Shown: piece after piece, positions 62,171-64,000 of the stretch
How the letters are laid out: each line of letters begins with the position of its first letter
How positions within the stretch are numbered: the stretch's first letter is position 1
NCBI RefSeq assembly: GCF_035083965.1
Contig: NC_089727.1
Coordinates: 16,320,769-16,384,768 of the forward strand
Direction: 5' to 3'
From: Branchiostoma lanceolatum
Lineage: Eukaryota > Chordata > Leptocardii > Amphioxiformes > Branchiostomatidae
DNA: 64,000 nucleotides
Notes under the pieces: model-generated
Seen by the model: the letters and a program-made list of their open reading frames with translations, nothing else
What the model was told of the DNA's origin: nothing
Databases searched by the model: none
Made by a program: the position numbers and the translations under genes

Positions 62171-64000
62171 GTAAGTGCCAGGCCTGGCGTGCAAGTTTGA
62201 AGGCAGGCGTCGCACGAGTAGATGTGGGAGTGTGTCGTGCCCCACGACTAAGAAGGGAAAGTATATGTAGTATCAAGCAAAAACTCCCTTCGTTATTCGC
62301 CACGGCTACATGTTGTGTTGCGCCGAATGGCGGTTATACCGGCTATATAGATACAGATACAGATGTACATGTAATGTGACGATTTGTTTGTACAATATTA
62401 TTGCATTACCGCATTAGTAGGTTACTAGCACTGTCACAAACTCAAATCCACCGCGAACACTAAATTTCGGAAAACGATACTAATGTCGTTTAATGCTTAG
62501 GTCAATTTCATAGTGAAAGTAAAAGATGTTAAAGGAAAAAAATGACTAAAATCTATTACTGTCTTGGAAAAAGAAGCCGAACCCAATAAGTTCGAATTTA
62601 GTGTCATTATCTACATGTACATCTAGGAAACCCCCAAATAGCCTCTTCAGGGGCAAAGTAGGGGGTGTTGAGGGCTAAGGCGGGCAGGCCTCCAGCCTGG
62701 CACGGAACGACTCGACGGTGGGAGCCGTCTCAGCCGGCAGGGTATTCCATTGTGGGATGGTGTGGGCAAAAATGAGTGTTTATATGTATAATTAGGTTCT
62801 TGCGTGAATGGTGTAAAACTTGAGAGGGTCTGCATGCCCTTTTTCGTGAAGCGTTCCGAGCGATTTTAATTCACCGTTAATCGTTACCGGCCGCCTGAAT
62901 TTACCGTTAAGCGTTATCGGTATATTAATCGTGTAGCGTTACTGGTCGTTTTAATTCCTCGTTAAGCGTTATTTGTCATCCTGAATTCAACGTTTTTAAG
63001 CGTTATTGAGTAATTCCTCGTTACGCAGGAAAAAGCATTTCAGTGGGTCAAGATTTCAAAATTTTCTCCAGGGAGCACACGGCTCCGGCAAAAATATTGT
63101 CAGATGGGCGTCGGCCCCCAAACTCAAGCTGAAACTCATCTGTATTTTTTCACAAACAGACATCATTAAACTTAACTTAAATTACCAGTAATATTTGCCC
63201 ATCGAAATGCAAGAAATAGCGGTGTCAAGAATTTTGCTCGCAAGCATGTCGCAGCTCCGGCGAGGTCTGGAGGGCGTGACGCCCCTCAAAAATCAAGCTG
63301 AAACTCTTCTGTATTTTTTCAAATATAGATGTCATAAAACTTAGCTTACTCTTCAGGAAAATCCCCCCCCCCTCAGAATGCAGGAAATAGCGTTTCAGAG
63401 GGTCAAGATCTCAAAATTTTCGTCGCGCCTTTGGCACTCGTCATTTGATCATGAAATTTCCTGTCGCCGCCGAATTTAAAGCGTTCGGAGCAGGCGTGCG
63501 AGAATGACATAGCGTAATAGGTCTCCTGCCACAAGATCAGGACGACTAGTGGCAAAAAACAGTCGTCTTCAGGGGTATCTCATGTTCTAAAAATGCTGAA
63601 TTTACCGTTAAGCGTTATCGGTCGGTCTGAATTTACCGTTAAGCGTTATCGGCTGGTCTGAATTTACCGTTAAGCGTTGCCAGGACCCCCCCATGCAGAC
63701 CCTCACTTGAGGTCGTGGCTCCCCCGGGTGGGCCCCTGGGCTGGTTTCAGCAAACTGTAAGTGTCTATATTAATATGATTGTACTTGCAATAAGCCTATC
63801 TATGGGCAGGAATTTGCAATAGAAATCTTCATTATTCAGTCTACCACGCTCTGTTTGTGAAAACGAGTTACATGAGGCAGGTGAGATAGTATCATCATGG
63901 TAGCGCTACCCTTTCCTGGCATGGATAAAGTCCTTATGCTTGTATACCTGTATATCCTGTTTCTCCTACTAGTTGAACCCAGGAGCAGTTCATTGTGATC
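62171..64000. other. Repeat-rich end of the window
   Basis: Apart from the LINE fragment there is a set of dispersed direct repeats: TGAATTTACCGTTAAGCGTT appears at about 62895 and three times at 63598-63680. Two related blocks (GAAATAGCG...GGTCAAGAT, at about 63215 and 63386) lie between. Inverted GGGTCTGCATG motifs at 62826 and 63694 may mark the ends of a non-coding element. No gene is called. Confidence 0.35.
62675..62835 (-). mobile_element. 3' end fragment of a LINE reverse-transcriptase ORF
   Basis: On the minus strand the sequence reads HTIPQWNTLPAE, then SFRARLEACPP and a stop. Upstream in another frame it reads DPLKFYTIHART. The IPxWNxLPxE block followed by SFRxRL is the C-terminal signature of CR1/L2-like LINE ORF2 proteins. 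A frameshift and an in-frame stop show that the fragment is decayed. Confidence 0.6.

Overview
The window looks like a piece of an invertebrate deuterostome genome, most probably a lancelet (Branchiostoma). This is inferred from short exons with GT-AG introns, a dense mix of short inverted-repeat elements, and tandem expansion of death-domain TNF receptors. No species can be proved from the sequence alone.

Positions 1 to 34.3 kb hold four paralogous TNF-receptor-superfamily genes, all on the minus strand and head to tail: A (389-3978), B (8921-13808), C (19874-23291) and D (29551-34285). Each encodes a signal peptide, cysteine-rich repeats, a stalk, one membrane helix, a linker of variable exon number, and a C-terminal death-fold domain in its own last exon. 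The four extracellular exons keep the same phases (0, 0, 2, 1) in all genes, and the linkers differ. I rebuilt every model by hand from splice signals, and all reading frames close. Gene A carries one in-frame TGA between its cysteine repeats and its stalk. The spaces between the genes hold probable 5' non-coding exons, kappaB-like, CRE, AP-1, CArG and TATA motifs, and simple repeats.

Positions 34.3 to 46.4 kb hold a tentative two-exon gene F with a myristoylation-like start and about two dozen LEAES pentapeptides. Its intron contains a 4.77 kb CACTA/EnSpm-type DNA transposon (38386-43152) with CACAG termini and a 3-bp target duplication.

Positions 46.5 to 52.3 kb hold a ten-exon plus-strand gene E of 806 residues. 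It has no signal peptide or membrane helix. It combines an Asn-rich N-terminus, a cytosolic-type Ig domain and a C-terminal death domain, and is a plausible adaptor located next to the receptors. A convergent minus-strand gene (53952-55572) encodes a THAP zinc finger joined to an ISL2EU-type DDE domain that appears to lack its catalytic Glu.

Positions 56.6 to 61.6 kb are a Mutator-like element with roughly 0.47 kb inverted ends and a 9-bp target duplication. Just beyond it, a signal-peptide exon starts another plus-strand gene that runs out of the window, followed by a LINE 3' fragment and GTTAAGCG-type repeats. If expressed together, receptors A to D would signal through their death domains, and gene E would be a candidate downstream or competing death-domain partner.
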